NCBI RefSeq assembly: GCF_001422735.1
Contig: NZ_LMLZ01000001.1
Location: forward strand, 63,298 to 127,297
Length of the DNA stretch: 64,000 bases
Source of the DNA: Acidovorax sp. Leaf78
GTDB taxonomy: Bacteria > Pseudomonadota > Gammaproteobacteria > Burkholderiales > Burkholderiaceae_C
Direction of reading: 5' to 3'
The notes beneath the pieces are model-generated. The model was not told the DNA's origin. It was given only the letters and a program-made list of their open reading frames with translations, and ran no database searches. This document shows, one piece after another, positions 1 through 9,041 of the stretch. Position numbers and translations under genes: made by a program. How positions within the stretch are numbered: the stretch's first letter is position 1; every line of letters begins with the position of its first letter.

Positions 1-233
1 AGGCGCCGCACTACGCCAAGCTGCTGCCGGAGCTGCCGCGGCTGGTGTACGACTACCTGCGCCACAAGCCGCAGGACCACCGGCGCGAACTGATGGAGCT
101 GCTGGCCGAGCAAAAGCGCACTAACAAGCTGCTGCACGCCATCATTTATGTGGGCGTGGGTTTCATCGCGGGCTTCCTGTTCTTCATGCTGGTACAACAG
201 TTGCAAGTGCTGTACCGGTTCCGGGTGTTCTAG
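1..233 (+). CDS. ubiB: UbiB C-terminus (partial gene, cut by window edge)
   Basis: Only the last 76 or so residues are inside the window; the frame is open from base 3 and ends in TAG at 231-233. UbiB is an atypical kinase-like ATPase needed for ubiquinone biosynthesis at the inner membrane. The kinase-like core lies outside. What is visible is a basic, Leu-rich amphipathic stretch starting [15 protein letters not shown] and a terminal hydrophobic helix (about 20 residues, [19 protein letters not shown]), the arrangement expected for the membrane-anchoring C-terminus of UbiB. The assignment rests on this tail alone, so it is good but not certain. Confidence 0.75.
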   Translation, partial: APHYAKLLPELPRLVYDYLRHKPQDHRRELMELLAEQKRTNKLLHAIIYVGVGFIAGFLFFMLVQQLQVLYRFRVF

Positions 234-314
234 TCCCCACGTTTCTCGGCTTTCCCGGTTTCCCCCTTTTTCCGGTTTTATGACCTTCCACTTCGCGACA
301 TTGAGGAGCATGCC

Positions 315-1760
315 GTGCTGCTGACCCTGGTTATCGTTTACCTGCTGATCACCATCGGCATCGGCCTGCTCGCAGCCCGGCGCGTGAACAACGCCGCAGA
401 CTTTGCCATTGCAGGGCGGCATTTGCCGCTGTACATGATCATCACCACGACGTTCGCGACGTGGTTCGGTTCGGAGACGGTGCTGGGCATTCCGGCCAAG
501 TTCATCGAAGGGGGCCTCGGCAACGTGGTGGAAGACCCGTTCGGCGCGGGCTTCTGCCTGATCCTGGTGGGGCTGTTCTTTGCGGGCAAGCTCTACCGCA
601 TGACGCTCTTGACCATCAGCGACTACTACCGCGAGCGCTACGGCCGCACGGTCGAAGTCGTCTGCTCGCTCATCATCATGCTGAGCTACCTGGGATGGGT
701 GTCGGCGCAGGTCACGGCGTTGGGGCTGGTGTTCAACCTGCTGTCGGGCGACGCGATCAGCATTCCGGTGGGCATGGCGATCGGCGTGGTGTCCATCCTG
801 GCGTACACGCTGTTCGGCGGCATGTGGTCGGTGGCGGTCACCGACTTCATCCAGATGATCATCCTGGTGGTGGGCCTGGCCGTGATCGCGGTGTTCGCTG
901 GCAACATGGCCGGCGGGGCCGACAAGGTGATCGAGTTCGCATCCAGCCGCGAGCTGTTCCGCTTCCTGCCCGAGCCCAAGTTCCACGACGTGGTGTTCTT
1001 CATCGCGGCGGGCATCACCATGATGTTCGGCTCCATCCCGCAGCAGGACGTGTTCCAGCGCGTGATGTCGGCCAACAATATCAAGGCCGCCACGCGCGGC
1101 CCGGTGATCGGCGGCATCTGCTACATCCTGTTCGCCTTCGTGCCCATGTTCCTCGTGGCCAGCGCGCTGATCATCATGCCCGGCGAGACTGCGGCGCTGC
1201 TCAAGGAAGACCCCCAGAAGGTACTGCCCACGCTGGTGATGGCCAAGATGCCGTTCATCATGCAGGTGCTGTTCTTCGGCGCGCTGCTGTCGGCGCTCAA
1301 GTCCACCGCGTCGGCCACCTTGCTGGCACCCAGCGTGACTTTCACCGAAAACATCTGGCGCCAGTTCAAGCCCCACAGCACCGATGCGGAGCGCCTGCGC
1401 ACCATGCGCATCACCACGCTGGTCTTCAGCGCCTGCGTGCTGGCCTATGCCATCTACATGCAGGGCACTTCCATCTATGAACTGGTGTCGGGCGCCTATC
1501 AGGTGCCGCTGGTCGGTGCCTTCGTGCCCCTGGTGTTCGGCCTGTACTGGAAGCGCGCCACCACGCAGGGCGCCATCGCGGCCATCTTGCTGGGCCTGGG
1601 CACCTGGCTGCTGTTCCTGGCCACGCCTGTGGGTGCCGTTTTCCCGGCACAACTGGCCGGGCTGCTGGCGGCGCTGGCGGGCATGCTGGTGGGCTCGCTC
1701 GCCCCGCAGGGCATCCGCAACAGCCACTCGCCGCACCACCCGCTGGTCGGCGCAGACTAA
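315..1760 (+). CDS. Sodium:solute symporter (SSS family)
   Basis: This 481-residue inner-membrane protein is predicted to drive uptake of a small organic solute with sodium. It is hydrophobic throughout, with about 13 membrane segments, an N-terminus outside the core, and the SSS-type region in the first third with conserved Gly/Ala-rich helices (for example YTLFGGMWSVAVTDFIQ near residue 165-181, typical of this family). Translation starts at a GTG at 315, with a GAGGAG ribosome site six bases upstream; a nearby ATG at 310 is out of frame. The substrate cannot be read from the sequence. It stands alone between ubiB and the fmdB cluster on the same strand. Confidence 0.85.
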   Translation: MLLTLVIVYLLITIGIGLLAARRVNNAADFAIAGRHLPLYMIITTTFATWFGSETVLGIPAKFIEGGLGNVVEDPFGAGFCLILVGLFFAGKLYRMTLLTISDYYRERYGRTVEVVCSLIIMLSYLGWVSAQVTALGLVFNLLSGDAISIPVGMAIGVVSILAYTLFGGMWSVAVTDFIQMIILVVGLAVIAVFAGNMAGGADKVIEFASSRELFRFLPEPKFHDVVFFIAAGITMMFGSIPQQDVFQRVMSANNIKAATRGPVIGGICYILFAFVPMFLVASALIIMPGETAALLKEDPQKVLPTLVMAKMPFIMQVLFFGALLSALKSTASATLLAPSVTFTENIWRQFKPHSTDAERLRTMRITTLVFSACVLAYAIYMQGTSIYELVSGAYQVPLVGAFVPLVFGLYWKRATTQGAIAAILLGLGTWLLFLATPVGAVFPAQLAGLLAALAGMLVGSLAPQGIRNSHSPHHPLVGAD

Positions 1761-1847
1761 AGCGCGCCGGACCCTGTGCGTCGGGGCGCGTGCATTGCCG
1801 CAGGCGCCCTGCACGACGCCTCTGGAGGGTAGGGGTATGGCGCCGCC

Positions 1848-1860
1848 TATAATTGAGGGT
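1848..1860 (+). promoter_or_regulatory. Probable -10 element for the fmdB-DUF502-aspS cluster
   Basis: A perfect TATAAT lies at 1848-1853, 33 bases before the fmdB start, in an otherwise GC-rich gap. No good -35 box is seen at the usual distance, so activity may depend on an activator. The position suits transcription starting near 1860. Confidence 0.4.
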
Positions 1861-1886
1861 TTTGCACTTTCCCTCCACACTCTGAC

Positions 1887-2249
1887 ATGCCTATTTACGC
1901 CTACAAATGCGGCTCCTGCGGCCATGCCAAGGATGTGCTGCAAAAAATTTCCGACACCCCCCTCACCGTGTGCCCTGCCTGCGGTGCCGAGGCATTCTCC
2001 AAGCAGGTGACGGCTGCGGGCTTTCAGCTCAAGGGCTCGGGCTGGTATGTGACGGATTTCCGGGGTGGCAACAGTGGCGGCGGAGCCAGTGCTGCGCCAG
2101 GCGCCGACGGCAAGACGGAGTCCAAGTCCGATTCCAAGTCCGATTCGGCAGCACCCGCCAGCTCTGGCGACGCCCCCAAGAAAGAATCGACGGCTGCCAG
2201 CCCCACGCCTGCCAGCACCGGCGGCTCCTCCACCTCTTCCACGAGCTGA
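1887..2249 (+). CDS. FmdB-family zinc ribbon protein
   Basis: A small 120-residue cytoplasmic protein. The N-terminus MPIYAYKCGSCG begins a rubredoxin-like zinc ribbon with cysteines at 8, 11, 29 and 32 (two CxxC knuckles), the defining feature of the FmdB/putative regulatory protein family. Residues 65-120 are a low-complexity tail rich in Ser, Ala, Lys and Gly, including a repeated SKSDSKSDS segment, and look disordered. The biochemical role of the family is not established. It is the first gene of a tight run with a DUF502 membrane protein (12 bases downstream) and aspS, an order frequently seen in Burkholderiales as far as I recall. Confidence 0.85.
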   Translation: MPIYAYKCGSCGHAKDVLQKISDTPLTVCPACGAEAFSKQVTAAGFQLKGSGWYVTDFRGGNSGGGASAAPGADGKTESKSDSKSDSAAPASSGDAPKKESTAASPTPASTGGSSTSSTS

Positions 2250-2261
2250 TCGAGCGCCCAC

Positions 2262-2885
2262 ATGTCTGCTATGCGCAAATGGCTGCTGACCGGCCTCCTG
2301 GTGATCGTGCCCGGTGTCATCACGGCGTGGGTGCTCCACTGGATCGTGAGCACGCTCGACCAGACCCTGCAGATCCTGCCGGTCGCGTGGCACCCGGACA
2401 AGGTGCTGGGCTTTCACATACCCGGCTTCGGGGTGGTGCTCACGCTGCTGATCCTGCTGGTGGTGGGTGCGGTGGCCAGCAACTTCGCGGGCCGCAAGCT
2501 CGTGCAGTGGGGCGACGCGGTGGTGCACCGCATCCCCGTGGTGCGCTCCATCTACTCCAGCGTCAAGCAGGTCTCGGACACGCTGTTCTCCGAAAGCGGG
2601 AACGCGTTTCGCAAGGCGGTGCTGGTGCAGTGGCCGCGCGAGGGCGTCTGGACCGTGGCCTTCGTTACCGGTGCGCCCAACGGCGAGGTCGCGGCCTACC
2701 TGCGTGACGAATTCGTGAGCGTGTACGTGCCCACCACGCCCAACCCCACGGGCGGCTATTTCGTGATGCTGCGCAAGAGCGACTGCGTCGAGCTCGACAT
2801 GAGCGTGGACTCAGCCCTCAAATACATCGTTTCCATGGGCGTGGTCGCTCCGGCGGACCCCACGCTCGTTTCTCCGGGTAAGTGA
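2262..2885 (+). CDS. DUF502 membrane protein
   Basis: A 207-residue protein of the DUF502 family. Residues 5-30 and about 53-75 form two hydrophobic helices separated by a short polar segment; the remaining 130 residues are soluble and contain the family-typical stretch VVHRIPVVRSIYSSVKQV and a PTTPNPTGGYF turn. Function is unknown. It lies between fmdB and aspS with short gaps on both sides (12 and 41 bases), so co-transcription with aspS is likely. The start ATG at 2262 overlaps nothing; an ATG three codons later is possible and would change little. Confidence 0.85.
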   Translation: MSAMRKWLLTGLLVIVPGVITAWVLHWIVSTLDQTLQILPVAWHPDKVLGFHIPGFGVVLTLLILLVVGAVASNFAGRKLVQWGDAVVHRIPVVRSIYSSVKQVSDTLFSESGNAFRKAVLVQWPREGVWTVAFVTGAPNGEVAAYLRDEFVSVYVPTTPNPTGGYFVMLRKSDCVELDMSVDSALKYIVSMGVVAPADPTLVSPGK

Positions 2886-2926
2886 ATCCCTTTTAATGCG
2901 CCCCTCGGGCGCCGGAAGTTTCTGCC

Positions 2927-4732
2927 ATGGCCATGCGTTCCCACTATTGCGGTCTTGTGACCGAAGCCCTGATGGGCCAAACCGTCACCCTGTGCGGCTG
3001 GGTGAATCGCCGCCGCGACCACGGCCAACTGATCTTCGTCGATCTCCGCGATCGCGAGGGCATCGTGCAGGTGGTGTGTGACCCCGACCTGCTCGGCGAG
3101 CAATTCAAGCGCGCCGAAGGCATGCGCAATGAGTTCTGCGTGCAGGTCAAGGGCGTGGTCAAAGCCCGCACGCCTGAGACCATCAACGAGAAGATCCCGA
3201 GCGGCAAGGTGGAAGTCTTCGCGGCAGAGCTGGAAGTGCTGAACCCGTCGGTCACTCCCCCGTTCCAGATGGATGACGAGAACCTGTCGGAGACCACCCG
3301 TCTCACGCACCGCGTGATGGACCTGCGCCGCCCGCACATGCAGCGCAACATGATGCTGCGCTACAAGACCTCCATCCAGGTGCGCAACTTCCTCGACAAG
3401 GAAGGCTTCATCGACATCGAGACGCCCATGCTGGGCAAGAGCACGCCCGAAGGCGCGCGCGACTACCTGGTGCCCAGCCGCGTGCACGACGGCCAGTTCT
3501 TCGCGCTGCCGCAGTCGCCCCAGCTGTACAAGCAGATGCTGATGGTGGCCGGCTACGACCGCTACTACCAGATCACCAAGTGCTTCCGCGACGAAGACCT
3601 GCGTGCCGACCGCCAGCCCGAGTTCACCCAGATCGACTGCGAGACCTCGTTCCTGGGCGAGGAAGAGATCCGCGCCATCTTCCAGCGCATGATCACCGAG
3701 GTGTTCCAGCAGCAACTGGGCGTGGACCTGGGCGAGTTCCCCATCATGACGTACCAGGAAGCGGCGTTCCGCTTCGGCTCCGACAAGCCCGACCTGCGCG
3801 TGAAGCTCGAATTCACCGAGCTGACCGAAGTGATGAAGGACGTGGACTTCAAGGTGTTCTCCGCCCCCGCCACCACCAAGGGTGGCCGCGTGGTGGCCCT
3901 GCGCGTGCCCGGCGGCTCGCAGATCTCGCGGGGCGAGATCGATGCCTACACCGAGTTCGTGAAGATCTACGGCGCCAAGGGCCTGGCCTGGATCAAGGTC
4001 AACGAAGTGGCCAACGGCCGCGAAGGCCTGCAGTCCCCCATCGTCAAGAACCTGCACGACGCAGCCATCGCCGAGATCTTGAAGCGCACCGGCGCACAGG
4101 ACGGCGACCTGCTGTTCTTCGGTGCCGACAAGGAAAAGATCGTCAACGACTCCATCGGCGCGCTGCGCCTGAAGGTCGGCCACAGCGACTTCGGCAAGAA
4201 GAACGGCCTGTTCGAAAGCCGCTGGGCACCGTTGTGGGTGGTGGACTTCCCGATGTTCGAGCACGACGAAGAGAACGACCGCTGGGCCGCCGTGCACCAC
4301 CCCTTCACGTCGCCGAAGGATGGCCACGAAGACCTGATGGACACGGACCCTGGCAAGTGCATTGCCAAGGCCTACGACATGGTGCTCAACGGTTGGGAGC
4401 TGGGTGGTGGCTCGGTGCGTATCCACCGCGCCGATGTGCAAAAGAAGGTGTTCGATGCCCTCAAGATCACGCCCGAAGACGCACAGGCCAAGTTCGGTTA
4501 CCTGCTGGACGCGCTGCAGTACGGCGCGCCCCCGCACGGTGGCCTGGCCTTTGGCCTGGACCGCCTGATCACGCTGATGACCGGCGCAGAGTCGATCCGC
4601 GACGTGATCGCCTTCCCCAAGACCCAGCGCGCACAGGACCTGCTGACGCAGGCCCCTTCGCCGGTGGATGAAAAGCAGCTGCGCGAGTTGCACATCCGCC
4701 TGCGCAATGTGGACGCCGTCAAAGCGGCCTGA
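2927..4732 (+). CDS. aspS: Aspartyl-tRNA synthetase, probably non-discriminating
   Basis: A 601-residue class IIb synthetase that charges tRNA with aspartate in the cytoplasm. The N-terminal OB-fold anticodon domain spans about residues 1-110. The catalytic core carries motif 2 ([19 protein letters not shown], about residues 222-240) and motif 3 ([10 protein letters not shown] near 540), with the bacterial insertion (GAD) domain between. In the anticodon domain, residue 32 is His in the stretch NRRRDHGQ, where the E. coli enzyme has Leu. His at this position is associated with enzymes that also charge tRNA-Asn, so this one may feed the Asn amidotransferase route; that point is inference. The start at 2927 has a GGAAG site upstream; Met3 is an alternative. 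Confidence 0.97.
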   Translation: MAMRSHYCGLVTEALMGQTVTLCGWVNRRRDHGQLIFVDLRDREGIVQVVCDPDLLGEQFKRAEGMRNEFCVQVKGVVKARTPETINEKIPSGKVEVFAAELEVLNPSVTPPFQMDDENLSETTRLTHRVMDLRRPHMQRNMMLRYKTSIQVRNFLDKEGFIDIETPMLGKSTPEGARDYLVPSRVHDGQFFALPQSPQLYKQMLMVAGYDRYYQITKCFRDEDLRADRQPEFTQIDCETSFLGEEEIRAIFQRMITEVFQQQLGVDLGEFPIMTYQEAAFRFGSDKPDLRVKLEFTELTEVMKDVDFKVFSAPATTKGGRVVALRVPGGSQISRGEIDAYTEFVKIYGAKGLAWIKVNEVANGREGLQSPIVKNLHDAAIAEILKRTGAQDGDLLFFGADKEKIVNDSIGALRLKVGHSDFGKKNGLFESRWAPLWVVDFPMFEHDEENDRWAAVHHPFTSPKDGHEDLMDTDPGKCIAKAYDMVLNGWELGGGSVRIHRADVQKKVFDALKITPEDAQAKFGYLLDALQYGAPPHGGLAFGLDRLITLMTGAESIRDVIAFPKTQRAQDLLTQAPSPVDEKQLRELHIRLRNVDAVKAA

Positions 4733-4786
4733 GCCCGGTAGAACGGCTTCACCCCTGTCATTGCCATGACCGGGCATGCCTGAGAC

Positions 4787-4824
4787 AAAAGCGGTAGCGG
4801 CCCCAGGGCTGGTACCGCTTTTTT
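4787..4824 (+). terminator. Rho-independent terminator after aspS
   Basis: An inverted repeat AAAAGCGGTA (4787-4796) and TACCGCTTTT (4813-4822) forms a 10-bp stem with a 16-base loop, followed by a T run to 4824. It lies 55 bases past the aspS stop. The left arm reads AAGCGGTAGCGGCC, which also occurs in the 3' half of the second repeat family described in this window. Confidence 0.85.
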
Positions 4825-4878
4825 CATGGTGCTGCCCTTGTCGCATCTGAATTTCTTGAATCGAACCGAGGCTCGTTC

Positions 4879-5688
4879 ATGCGTTCTTCCGTGAAGACAT
4901 CCCTGGCCCTGGGCGCGGCCCTGGCCGCCTTGCTGGTTGCAGGCTGCGGCGAAAAGAAGACCGAGTTGGGCGAGGGCGGCTCGGTCGTGTCCGGCTCGGC
5001 AGGGCCTGCCGGTGCGCAGGGGGCCGACAAGGCGCTGACCACCTGCCCTGCGCCCGTGGCCACGCTCGCCCTGGCCGAGAACCCGAACGGCTACACCGTG
5101 TCCAGCAGCTACAACCTGCCGGCGTCGCCCGTGCCGCTGATCCGGCTCATCGCCCAGCAAAGCGGCTGCTTTCGGGTGGTGGACCGCGCGGCCGGCCTGC
5201 GCGGCACCATCAAGGAGCAGGAACTGAAGGACGCTGGCGTGCTGCGTCAGAACTCCACGGTGGCCAAGGGCAAGGGCTACGAGGCGCAATACACGCTGAC
5301 CCCCAGCCTCACCTTCAGCGAGCAGGACGCGGGCCGCAGCATTGCCGGTGTGATCGCGATGATCCCCGTGCTGCGCGACATCGCGGGCCTGGCGGGTCTG
5401 GCCGAGCAGGTCAAATTCAAGGAAGCGCAGACAGCCTTGCTGCTCACCGACAACGAAACCACCGAGCAGGTGGCCGCCGCCACCGGTGCGGCACGCACCA
5501 CCGACCTGGGCGCGGCCGGCCTGCTGTGGGGCCGCATGGGGGGCGCGGGTGGCGCGGGCTGGAGCAACACGAACGAAGGCAAGGTCATCGCCGCCGCCTT
5601 CTTCGACTCGCACAACAAGCTGGTGACCCAGGTGCAACTGCTGCAGGCCAAGGAGCTGCCGCCGCCGGTGGCGACGCGCAAGCCGTAG
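4879..5688 (+). CDS. CsgG/HfaB-like lipoprotein
   Basis: A 269-residue exported lipoprotein. A signal peptide with lipobox LLVAGC places the modified cysteine at about residue 23, so the mature protein is likely an outer-membrane or periplasm-facing lipoprotein. After a Gly/Ala-rich linker the body contains stretches reminiscent of CsgG-type secretion channel proteins (PLIRLIAQQSGCFRVVDR, then AQYTLTPSLTFSEQ and AQTALLLTDNETTEQV). There is no curli-like gene cluster around it, so a secretion role cannot be assumed. It follows the aspS terminator and starts at ATG 4879. The family call is moderate; the lipoprotein call is strong. Confidence 0.6.
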   Translation: MRSSVKTSLALGAALAALLVAGCGEKKTELGEGGSVVSGSAGPAGAQGADKALTTCPAPVATLALAENPNGYTVSSSYNLPASPVPLIRLIAQQSGCFRVVDRAAGLRGTIKEQELKDAGVLRQNSTVAKGKGYEAQYTLTPSLTFSEQDAGRSIAGVIAMIPVLRDIAGLAGLAEQVKFKEAQTALLLTDNETTEQVAAATGAARTTDLGAAGLLWGRMGGAGGAGWSNTNEGKVIAAAFFDSHNKLVTQVQLLQAKELPPPVATRKP

Positions 5689-5856
5689 CGGTTGGGGGTG
5701 TTGGGGTAGCGCGGGTGTCGGGCCCTTCGCCGGCGCCTGCGCAGCGCAGAGACCGCACGATCTGCGGCCGTGCAACATGTCTGTTTGTGCTTTGCCGGGC
5801 AGGCCGCACAATGTTTGGCCAGGCGCTGTCGCACCCTTCGCACAAAGGACTTTCTC

Positions 5857-8529
5857 GTGTCCCAATCGCTGAACTCCCCCGAACAATGGTTGCGGTACAT
5901 GCCCGCGGCGCAGCACCAGCGCCAGGAGCTGCGGCTGGTCGAAAACGCCTGGGACCAGTTGTCCTTGCTGTCGTCGTTATCGCTGCTGTCGTCCAAGGCA
6001 TCGTCCGGGGGCGACTTGGCCCAGGCGCGCCGCGACTTTGCCGCGCTGTCCACCGACCTGATGCGCGGCTTGGCCAGCGAGGCCCTCAAAAACCGCACCG
6101 ACGACCTTGTGGCCCGGGCCCAGGTCTGCATCGACGTGCTGGTGCGCAACCTGTTCGAGCGCACGGCGGACATCGGTTTTTTCGCCACTGATGGCGGCGT
6201 GGCCGAGTACCTCTGCGACCCGGCGCCCGACCTTCGCCCGGCTATCGAGTCGCGGCTACGCGAGTACGCCAGCAAGTACACGGTGTACGACAACATTTTT
6301 CTCTTCGACACCGCTGTGCAGCAGTGTGCCAGCCTGCATGCCGTGCCGCACGCGGGCGGCGGCCTGCAGGAGGAGGCCGACCACGCATTCCTGCAGTCCG
6401 TGCTGCGCGGCGATGTGCCGTACGTGGAGCACCACGCGGTGCACGGGTTTTGCGGCAGCGCCGAGCCCACCCTGGTGTACGCCCAGCGCGTGCTGTCTGG
6501 CGGCAGGCCGGTGGGCGTTATGTGCCTGGCGTTCAAGCTGGCCGACGAAATGCCGGCCATCTTCGGCTCGGTGCAGCTCGATGATGCGCAGGGCAGCGAT
6601 GTGGTGCTGGCGCTGCTGGATGCGCGCGGGCAGGTGCTGGTGTCGGGCGATACGCTGCAGCTGCCCGTGGGCTGGCTGCTCCCTCAGGCCTCTGGTGCAG
6701 GTGTGCAGCTGGTGCGCCACGCCAGCCGGCGCTACCTGATGGCGGTGTGCGACACGCAGGGCTTTCAGGGCTACCGCGGCCCCGGCTGGCGCGGCGTGGC
6801 GCTGCTGCCGCTGGACCTGGCGTTTGACGAGTCCACACAACACGACGACCGCAGCGCATTGGCGGGCCCGGTGCCCGGCGAGCTGGCGGGCCAGGCCGAG
6901 CTGCTGTCGCAGGAGCTGCGCGAGATTCCACGGCGCTCGGCCGCCATCCAATCGGCGCTGGAGCGTTCGGTGTGGAACGGCCTGCTGGAGCTCAACCACC
7001 TGGGCACCGGCAAGGGCACGGATGCCGCAGACGCCGCGCCGCGCGAGCTGCTGTTCGCCAAGACGCTGCTGTCAGAGATCGGCGCCACGGCCCGCAAGAC
7101 GGCCCAGGCCTTTTCCGGCGCGCTGCAGGATTTGTACGGCGTGGTCATGCAGTCGCTGCTGCGCGACGCGCAAAGCCGTGCGTCCCTGGCCATGCAGATC
7201 CTGGACCGCAATCTGTACGAGCGCGCCAACGACTGCCGCTGGTGGGCGCTGACCCCGCAGTTCGCGCACACGCTCGAGGCCGGCGTCGTGGGGTGTGACA
7301 AGGCTACGGCAGTGCTTGCTGAGATCAACGGCCTGTACACCGTGTACGCCTGCCTGGTGCTGTTCGCGGCCGACGGACGTGTGATGGCCGCGTCGCAGCC
7401 CGCGCAGGCGCATTGGGTGGGTACGGTGCTGGACGAAGACTGGGTGCGCCAGAGCCTGCGGCTGCGCGGCAGCCAGGGCTACACCGTGAGCCGCTACGAA
7501 GACAGCCGCTTTTATGACCAGGGCCCCACGTTCGTCTACGCCGCGGCAGTGCGCGGTGAACAGCGGGCTGGCACGGCGGGGCCCACCAGCAGCGCGCCGG
7601 TGCTGGGCGGGATCGCCGTGGTGTGGGACGCTGCCAACCAGCTGCAATCCATTCTGGACGACTGCGGCGTGGGCGCCACCCAACGCGACGCGCTGGCATT
7701 TGTCGATGCGGCAGGCCGTGTGCTGCGCGCCAGCGGCGATGTGCAGGCTGTCATGGCACCCGATACCGTGGCCGCCAGCCGCCAGGGCGATCGCACGGCG
7801 GCGCTGGCGGGCCACCTGTACGGTGTGGGCTTGGCGCGCGGGCAGGGCTACCGGGAGTTCCGCGTGAGCGATGGCTACGACCATGGGCTCAGCTGCCTGG
7901 TGCTGCGCCACCTGTGCGAACGCCGCCCGGCGTCACCTGCAGCGCTGCTGCTGGCCACACCGGTCGCTGCGGCGCGCATTGCGGTGGAGCACCGCGTGCA
8001 GATGGCGACCTTCCTGGTGGGATCGCACTGGCTGGGCGTGGATGCTGCGCACGTGGTGACGGCGGCGCCCGATGCGACGGTGCTCAATGCGGGCGGGGCG
8101 CGTGCGCCGTTCCTGGGGCTGGCGCAGATTGGCGAGCGGGTCTACTCGGTGGTGGACCTGCGCAGCGTGGTGGTGGCGGGGCCAGAGGGCGTGGCGGCCT
8201 CGCGCACGACGGACCCCCATCGGCAGATGGTGCTGGTGCGTGTGCCGGCACCCGAGGGCGGCAGCGCGCGCGAATTCATCCTGCGGGTCGATGCCCTGGG
8301 CGCCATGCTGGACCTGGACCGGCGCGCCGTCCGGCCGGTGGCCATGGCGGGTGGGGCGGGCTCGGGCGTGTCCCTCATCGATGCCGTGGTGCCTGTGCCC
8401 ACTGCGGGTGACAAAGCAGGGCAGGGCATGCTGTGCCGCATCTCTGCGCAATGGCTGGAGCAGTGCGCGCTGGGCGCCCTGGCCGATGAGCCCGCGCAGG
8501 ATGTGGACGCCCTGCTGGCCGCGGCGTGA
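5857..8529 (+). CDS. Soluble tandem sensor (cache-like) protein with C-terminal CheW domain
   Basis: A very large (890-residue) protein whose last 170 or so residues, from about 715, look like a CheW domain (MATFLVGSHWLGVDAAHVV, then VYSVVDLRSVV and MVLVRVPAPEG), the adaptor that links receptors to CheA. The first 650 residues hold two related sensor-like modules: residues about 77-280, with VLVRNLFERTADIGFF and SKYTVYDNIFLFDT, and residues about 410-650, with ILDRNLYERANDCRWW and NGLYTVYACLVLFA. No membrane helix or receptor signalling hairpin is seen, so it is probably a cytoplasmic sensor-adaptor. The chosen GTG at 5857 has AAAGGA seven bases upstream; a longer frame from 5770 lacks a ribosome site. 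Its TGA overlaps the nudB ATG by one base. Confidence 0.75.
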   Translation: MSQSLNSPEQWLRYMPAAQHQRQELRLVENAWDQLSLLSSLSLLSSKASSGGDLAQARRDFAALSTDLMRGLASEALKNRTDDLVARAQVCIDVLVRNLFERTADIGFFATDGGVAEYLCDPAPDLRPAIESRLREYASKYTVYDNIFLFDTAVQQCASLHAVPHAGGGLQEEADHAFLQSVLRGDVPYVEHHAVHGFCGSAEPTLVYAQRVLSGGRPVGVMCLAFKLADEMPAIFGSVQLDDAQGSDVVLALLDARGQVLVSGDTLQLPVGWLLPQASGAGVQLVRHASRRYLMAVCDTQGFQGYRGPGWRGVALLPLDLAFDESTQHDDRSALAGPVPGELAGQAELLSQELREIPRRSAAIQSALERSVWNGLLELNHLGTGKGTDAADAAPRELLFAKTLLSEIGATARKTAQAFSGALQDLYGVVMQSLLRDAQSRASLAMQILDRNLYERANDCRWWALTPQFAHTLEAGVVGCDKATAVLAEINGLYTVYACLVLFAADGRVMAASQPAQAHWVGTVLDEDWVRQSLRLRGSQGYTVSRYEDSRFYDQGPTFVYAAAVRGEQRAGTAGPTSSAPVLGGIAVVWDAANQLQSILDDCGVGATQRDALAFVDAAGRVLRASGDVQAVMAPDTVAASRQGDRTAALAGHLYGVGLARGQGYREFRVSDGYDHGLSCLVLRHLCERRPASPAALLLATPVAAARIAVEHRVQMATFLVGSHWLGVDAAHVVTAAPDATVLNAGGARAPFLGLAQIGERVYSVVDLRSVVVAGPEGVAASRTTDPHRQMVLVRVPAPEGGSAREFILRVDALGAMLDLDRRAVRPVAMAGGAGSGVSLIDAVVPVPTAGDKAGQGMLCRISAQWLEQCALGALADEPAQDVDALLAAA

Positions 8530-9008
8530 TGGCGGTGGCATCTGAGGGGGCGGCGGCGCAGCGGCCGTTCAAGATCCCGGAATCGGTGCTGGTGGTGATC
8601 CATACGGCAGCACTCGACGTGATGCTCATCGAGCGTGCAGACGGCATGGAGCACTGGCAGTCCGTCACAGGCAGCAAGGACCGCCTGGACGAACCCTGGG
8701 CAGAGACGGCAGCGCGCGAGGTGGGCGAGGAAACCGGCATCGACGTGAACGCCCCGGGCTGCGTGCTCACCGACTGGTGCCTGGAGAACGTGTACGAGAT
8801 CTGGCCGCAGTGGCGCCACCGCTACGCACCCGGCGTGGTGTTCAACCGCGAACGCGTGTTCGGGCTGTGCGTGCCCGAGCACACGCCGGTGGTGCTGAGC
8901 CCGCGCGAACACGTGGCCTGCGCATGGCTGCCATGGCGCGATGCGGCCGACCGCTGCTTTTCAGCCTCCAACGCCGAAGCCTGCCTGCTGCTGCCGCGTT
9001 TTGTGTAG
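8529..9008 (+). CDS. nudB: Dihydroneopterin triphosphate diphosphatase (Nudix, NudB)
   Basis: A 159-residue Nudix hydrolase predicted to remove pyrophosphate from dihydroneopterin triphosphate, the second step of folate synthesis after FolE. The Nudix box is GSKDRLDEPWAETAAREVGE followed by ETGI (about residues 46-69). The spacer between the first Gly and the first Glu is six residues rather than the canonical five; the catalytic REVGEE core is intact. The segments WQSV and ENVYEIWPQWRHRYAPGV match NudB rather than other Nudix enzymes. The ATG at 8529 overlaps the preceding stop codon (TGATG), so translation is probably coupled to the CheW-domain gene, an odd partner for a folate enzyme. Confidence 0.85.
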   Translation: MAVASEGAAAQRPFKIPESVLVVIHTAALDVMLIERADGMEHWQSVTGSKDRLDEPWAETAAREVGEETGIDVNAPGCVLTDWCLENVYEIWPQWRHRYAPGVVFNRERVFGLCVPEHTPVVLSPREHVACAWLPWRDAADRCFSASNAEACLLLPRFV

Positions 9009-9041
9009 CGTGGCCGCCGCGCAGGGCATGCACGCGGTGCA

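Noticed and set aside
2756..4846. A 696-codon open frame antisense to aspS
   Set aside because: aspS is unambiguous on the other strand. The long frame is a product of GC-rich codon bias and its translation is a His/Leu/Val-rich low-information sequence.
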